From the NCBI GenBank assembly GCA_017694845.1, contig JADIMI010000061.1, positions 1-64,000 on the forward strand: DNA of 64,000 nt, given 5' to 3'. This DNA is from Candidatus Cryptobacteroides intestinavium. GTDB taxonomy: Bacteria > Bacteroidota > Bacteroidia > Bacteroidales > UBA932. Below the pieces are notes generated by a model. It ran no database searches, was not told the origin of the DNA, and saw only the letters and a list, made by a program, of their open reading frames with translations. Positions 61,119 through 64,000 of the stretch are shown one piece after another. Both the position numbers and the translations under genes were made by a program. Position 1 is the first letter of the stretch, and each line of letters begins with the position of its first letter.

Positions 61119-62715
61119 CGAGAAGGGCGAGGGCGATCAGCCCTGCGGCAAAGGTGCATACCCGTCCGGTGATATCCCCGTGTGCCACGAAGAAGGTGAT
61201 ATCATCATTCCGGTTGATGTATCCGTGAAGGACAGCCTTCTGCCACCATGTAGACGGATCGTGCACCTCGCCCCGCTGATCGATGAAGCATGATATGCCC
61301 GTATTGGCACAGCGGGCTATACTTCTGCGTGTCTCGATGGCCCTCAACGAGGCATAGCTCAGATGCTGCCTGTATCCGGGAGTGTCGCCCCACCAGGCGT
61401 CATTCGTGATGACGGTCATCACTTCGGCCCCCTTGCGGACATAGCCGGTATAATATTCTCCATATACCGACTCATAGCAGATGGCGCACCCGATAGCGAC
61501 CGTATCATCCGGAGCGACGCAATGCAGCACGGAAATGCTGTCCTGCCCCACGCACCGTCCCATCACGCCCCCGAGCAAGTCATCTATCCTGCAGAACACC
61601 GCAGGATAAGGCGTCTTCTCGACTGCAACTACAAGCTTGTTCTTGTGGAAGATCTCGGTCCTGCCTGTCCCATCCACCATCAGAGCCGAATTATGGGACT
61701 CCAGCCATCTGCCATCACGCAGCTGACGGGCGGTATATGAAGGGCGCTCCGGGGATGTGAACACAGAATATGAAGATGCCCCGAAAATCATATTCATTCC
61801 GGGTCTGTCCTCAAGGAAGGAGACAAAGCGTCTCCATGTCACGCTGGTACTGTAGTCTCCGACCACTACATCGCTCGTGAATGTCTCCGGTGCAAGAAGG
61901 AGCACGGGCGAAGCATTTCCGGACTCATCCGCTCCGGTATGAATGGAGGACTCCATCTGGTCAAGTATAATACTGTTCTGCTGCTGCTGTGTCAATGCCT
62001 GGAACTTGTTGTACGGATCTATGTCAGGCTGGAAGATATACACCTCCATCGGATCCTCCTTCTCATCGTATCCGTTCCATATCACAGCCGACCAGATGAA
62101 AGGCCCGGCAAATATCATGGCAGTCCAGATCAGTGCGGCCGCCCGGGCCTTTATGTTGAACCGCATCCAGCTTCCATCGGAGAGCGCCACCATCAGACCG
62201 AATATCGTCAGGTTGCACGCCCATACCCAGAGAGAGCCTCCGAGAGCCCCGGTATATTCATACCACTGCACCGACTCTATGCTGCGGGCGAAGGAATTCC
62301 CCAGCACAAGCCAGGGCCATGATATGTCGGCATCGAAATACGCCCTCTCCCAGGCTATCCACAGCGTCATAAGGAATATATATGGCAGCACCCCCCTGAA
62401 GTGTCTCTTGCTGAGCCGGAACACTCCGAATATAAGAGACATCTGAAGAGCGTTCGCCAGTACGGCGAATATCCCTCCCCCGACAGTGGCGTTGCATACC
62501 CAGAAAGTAGTGAACGCATTCCACAGAACAAATGCAGAATAGTGGTATATCCATACCCGTCTGACACCCTCCATAGATGCTATCCGGTCCATACAGAGAA
62601 GCGGCACAAGCCCGAACAGGGCGAAGAATCCGCAGTGCGGCACAAGGAACGGGACCGACATCAACGCCGCAGACAGCAGCACCAGTACCCAGAGGAGCAA
62701 TTTCTGCTTTTTCAT
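61087..62715 (-). CDS. lnt: Apolipoprotein N-acyltransferase
   Basis: 542 residues. It adds the third acyl chain to lipoproteins in the inner membrane. N-terminal membrane helices (LLLWVLVLLSAALMSVPFLVPHCGFFALFGLVPLL). A nitrilase-like periplasmic domain has Glu in LLAPETFTSDVV and Cys in GCAICYESVYG. A final helix is VCTFAAGLIALALLVSLLAA. The window encodes several lipoproteins that would be its substrates. The 3' end overlaps the S46 gene by 32 bp. Confidence 0.94.
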   Translation of the reverse strand: MKKQKLLLWVLVLLSAALMSVPFLVPHCGFFALFGLVPLLCMDRIASMEGVRRVWIYHYSAFVLWNAFTTFWVCNATVGGGIFAVLANALQMSLIFGVFRLSKRHFRGVLPYIFLMTLWIAWERAYFDADISWPWLVLGNSFARSIESVQWYEYTGALGGSLWVWACNLTIFGLMVALSDGSWMRFNIKARAAALIWTAMIFAGPFIWSAVIWNGYDEKEDPMEVYIFQPDIDPYNKFQALTQQQQNSIILDQMESSIHTGADESGNASPVLLLAPETFTSDVVVGDYSTSVTWRRFVSFLEDRPGMNMIFGASSYSVFTSPERPSYTARQLRDGRWLESHNSALMVDGTGRTEIFHKNKLVVAVEKTPYPAVFCRIDDLLGGVMGRCVGQDSISVLHCVAPDDTVAIGCAICYESVYGEYYTGYVRKGAEVMTVITNDAWWGDTPGYRQHLSYASLRAIETRRSIARCANTGISCFIDQRGEVHDPSTWWQKAVLHGYINRNDDITFFVAHGDITGRVCTFAAGLIALALLVSLLAAGRRK

Positions 62716-62741
62716 ATTGACATATTTCTCATCGTATCCTG

Positions 62742-62770
62742 CAAAGATATGAATTTAATGATTATTTTTG
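62742..62770. promoter_or_regulatory. Divergent -7 elements for lnt and the LysE-type gene
   Basis: TATCTTTG on the minus strand (62742-62749) faces lnt. TATTTTTG on the plus strand (62763-62770) faces the LysE-type gene. Neither has a clear -33. Confidence 0.45.
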
Positions 62771-62806
62771 TAAGATTTTTGTTAAACGGATAGATGTTGT
62801 CGTGGT

Positions 62807-63457
62807 ATGTTGCTTGACATCCTGAAAGGGTTCATCATAGGGATATGCGCATCCGCCCCGATCGGGCCGGTCGCCATACTCGTGATCCAGAAGACTCTCA
62901 GCAAAGGGCACAAGGCAGGATTCATCACCGGTCTGGGCGCGACATTCGTGGATACAGTGTTCTCAATGATAGCACTGTCCGCACTGGCGATAGCACAGAA
63001 CTTCATAGACGGACACAAGGAGCTGATCCTTGTCTGCGGAGGCATACTAGTCGCCGTGATAGGCTGGTTTATGATGATTTCCGACCCGTTCAGGAAGCTC
63101 AAAAGCGAACAGAGCCACAGCGTATCCGCAAAGGATTTCCTGCAGGCAATGGCAATGGGGTTCTCGAATCCGGGTGCCATCGTGGCCATTTTCGGACTGT
63201 TTGCCTTCTTCGGGCTGGGCCCGGATGAAGGAGGGAGCCACCGGGATGCGCTTCCTGTCATCGCCGCAGTATTTGCCGGGACGATAGTCTACTGGTCCAG
63301 CATAACCGCTGTGCTCGAGCATTTCAGGAAACGCATAAAAATGCGGAGCATACTGTGGATCAACAGGATAACAGGGGTCGTCGTAATCCTGATAGGACTG
63401 GCCCTTCTCGGAGAGGGGCTTTACAGGGTGATATTCCTCGGCATTCCGTTAAAATAA
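62807..63457 (+). CDS. LysE-family amino-acid exporter
   Basis: 216 residues with six hydrophobic segments. The signature ILKGFIIGICASAPIGPVAILVIQKTLSKGHKAGFITGLGATFVDTVFS is the LysE/RhtB N-terminus. It exports an amino acid or related compound across the inner membrane; the substrate is unknown. Divergent from lnt. Confidence 0.92.
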   Translation: MLLDILKGFIIGICASAPIGPVAILVIQKTLSKGHKAGFITGLGATFVDTVFSMIALSALAIAQNFIDGHKELILVCGGILVAVIGWFMMISDPFRKLKSEQSHSVSAKDFLQAMAMGFSNPGAIVAIFGLFAFFGLGPDEGGSHRDALPVIAAVFAGTIVYWSSITAVLEHFRKRIKMRSILWINRITGVVVILIGLALLGEGLYRVIFLGIPLK

Positions 63458-63487
63458 CTGCAAAAGGACTGGATAAAAACACGCATT

Positions 63488-64000
63488 ATGGAAACTTCAA
63501 AAGTCTATTTCACCGACCTGAGGACAACTCCGGGCAATGATATGATGACCAAGCTGGTCAGGCTGGTAAAACGGGCCGGCATCGAGGACATTGATTTCAA
63601 GGGCAGGTTCACCGCCATCAAGATCCACTTCGGAGAACCCGGCAACCTCGCCTACATCCGCCCCAACTATGCCGCCGCCATAGTGGACCTGCTGCGCAGC
63701 CTGGGAGCGAAAGTCTTCCTCACTGACAGCAACACCCTCTACTCGGGCGGCCGCTCGAATGCAGTCGACCACCTCCACGCCGCTATGGACAACGGATTCA
63801 ATCCCATAGGCGCACACTGCGACGTGATAATAGCGGACGGCCTGATCGGAACCGACTACAAGGAAATTCCTGTCGGAGGGCAATACTGTCCTGCGCCCAA
63901 GATCGGTTCAGCCATAGCCAATGCCGACATCATAATCTCTATGAACCATTTCAAGGGACACGAGCAGACAGGTTTCGGAGGCGCGATAAAGAATCTCGGA
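63488..64000 (+). CDS. DUF362-family protein, truncated by the window end
   Basis: The reading frame opens at METSKVYFTDLRTTPGNDMMTKLVRLVKRAG and stays open to the window edge (171 codons); it is absent from the ORF track because it has no stop. The text FTAIKIHFGEPGNLAYIRPNY, LRSLGAKVFLTDSNTLYSGGRSNAVDHLHAA and IISMNHFKGHEQTGFGGAIKNLG is characteristic of DUF362 proteins. These often carry a C-terminal pair of 4Fe-4S motifs, here outside the window. Function of the family is unclear. Confidence 0.9.
   Translation, partial: METSKVYFTDLRTTPGNDMMTKLVRLVKRAGIEDIDFKGRFTAIKIHFGEPGNLAYIRPNYAAAIVDLLRSLGAKVFLTDSNTLYSGGRSNAVDHLHAAMDNGFNPIGAHCDVIIADGLIGTDYKEIPVGGQYCPAPKIGSAIANADIIISMNHFKGHEQTGFGGAIKNLG

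Overview
The window reads as about 64 kb of chromosome from an anaerobic member of the Bacteroidales (Bacteroidota). Evidence: a SusC/SusD pair, TlpA/DUF4369-type lipoproteins, an S46 dipeptidyl-peptidase, a Bacteroidota-type MnmA, pyruvate:ferredoxin oxidoreductase, near absence of Shine-Dalgarno sites, and many promoters of the Bacteroidota form TTG/TTTG - 19 or 20 nt - TAnnTTTG. I cannot name the species. No phage, plasmid, CRISPR array or complete insertion sequence is visible; the window is mostly housekeeping and nutrient-processing genes, interrupted by three gene-poor islands packed with short palindromic repeats.

Layout. 0-9 kb: PFOR, a secreted esterase, a short LysR-like regulator, an M16 peptidase, a repeat island and a 56-residue two-cluster ferredoxin absent from the ORF track. 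9-14 kb: PepD-type dipeptidase, a DUF4831-like exported protein and a POT peptide transporter. 13.6-18.6 kb: a leuACDB operon behind a complete attenuator (leucine-rich 30-codon leader peptide, antiterminator, terminator). 18.6-24.8 kb: YgjP-like metalloprotein, GH3 glycosidase, rpsO and pnp. 24.8-26.4 kb: repeat island holding a small YqaE/Pmp3 membrane protein. 26.4-31 kb: LysR regulator with split ThrE exporter, and a TonB-dependent receptor. 31-33.4 kb: mnmA, cdd and the SRP RNA gene. 33.4-34.3 kb: repeat island. 34.3-38.3 kb: a membrane/cytidylate-kinase-like fusion, a TlpA lipoprotein, an EamA transporter and mgsA.

38.3-45.2 kb: a SusC-SusD-lipoprotein operon in which susC is split by an apparent 2-bp slip in a TATATA tract. 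45.4-47.5 kb: rng, a 30-residue COX24/mS38-like basic ribosomal protein and an HU gene. 47.7-54.9 kb: lon, with an unusual Shine-Dalgarno and a 19-bp palindrome upstream, overlapping a TolC-MacA-MacB-type efflux operon. 54.9-64 kb: ung, coaD, two thioredoxin-fold proteins, a DPP11-like S46 peptidase, lnt, a LysE-type exporter and the start of a DUF362 protein.

Metabolic theme: peptide and amino-acid use (M16, PepD, POT, S46, ThrE, LysE) feeding PFOR/ferredoxin fermentation, plus glycan degradation (GH3, esterase, Sus proteins). The most unusual content is the repeat islands. At least four palindromic families occur in units of fixed length (71 bp and 61 bp), and the same order of elements recurs at 25.4 kb and 33.6 kb. 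All calls come from reading the sequence; no database search was run.
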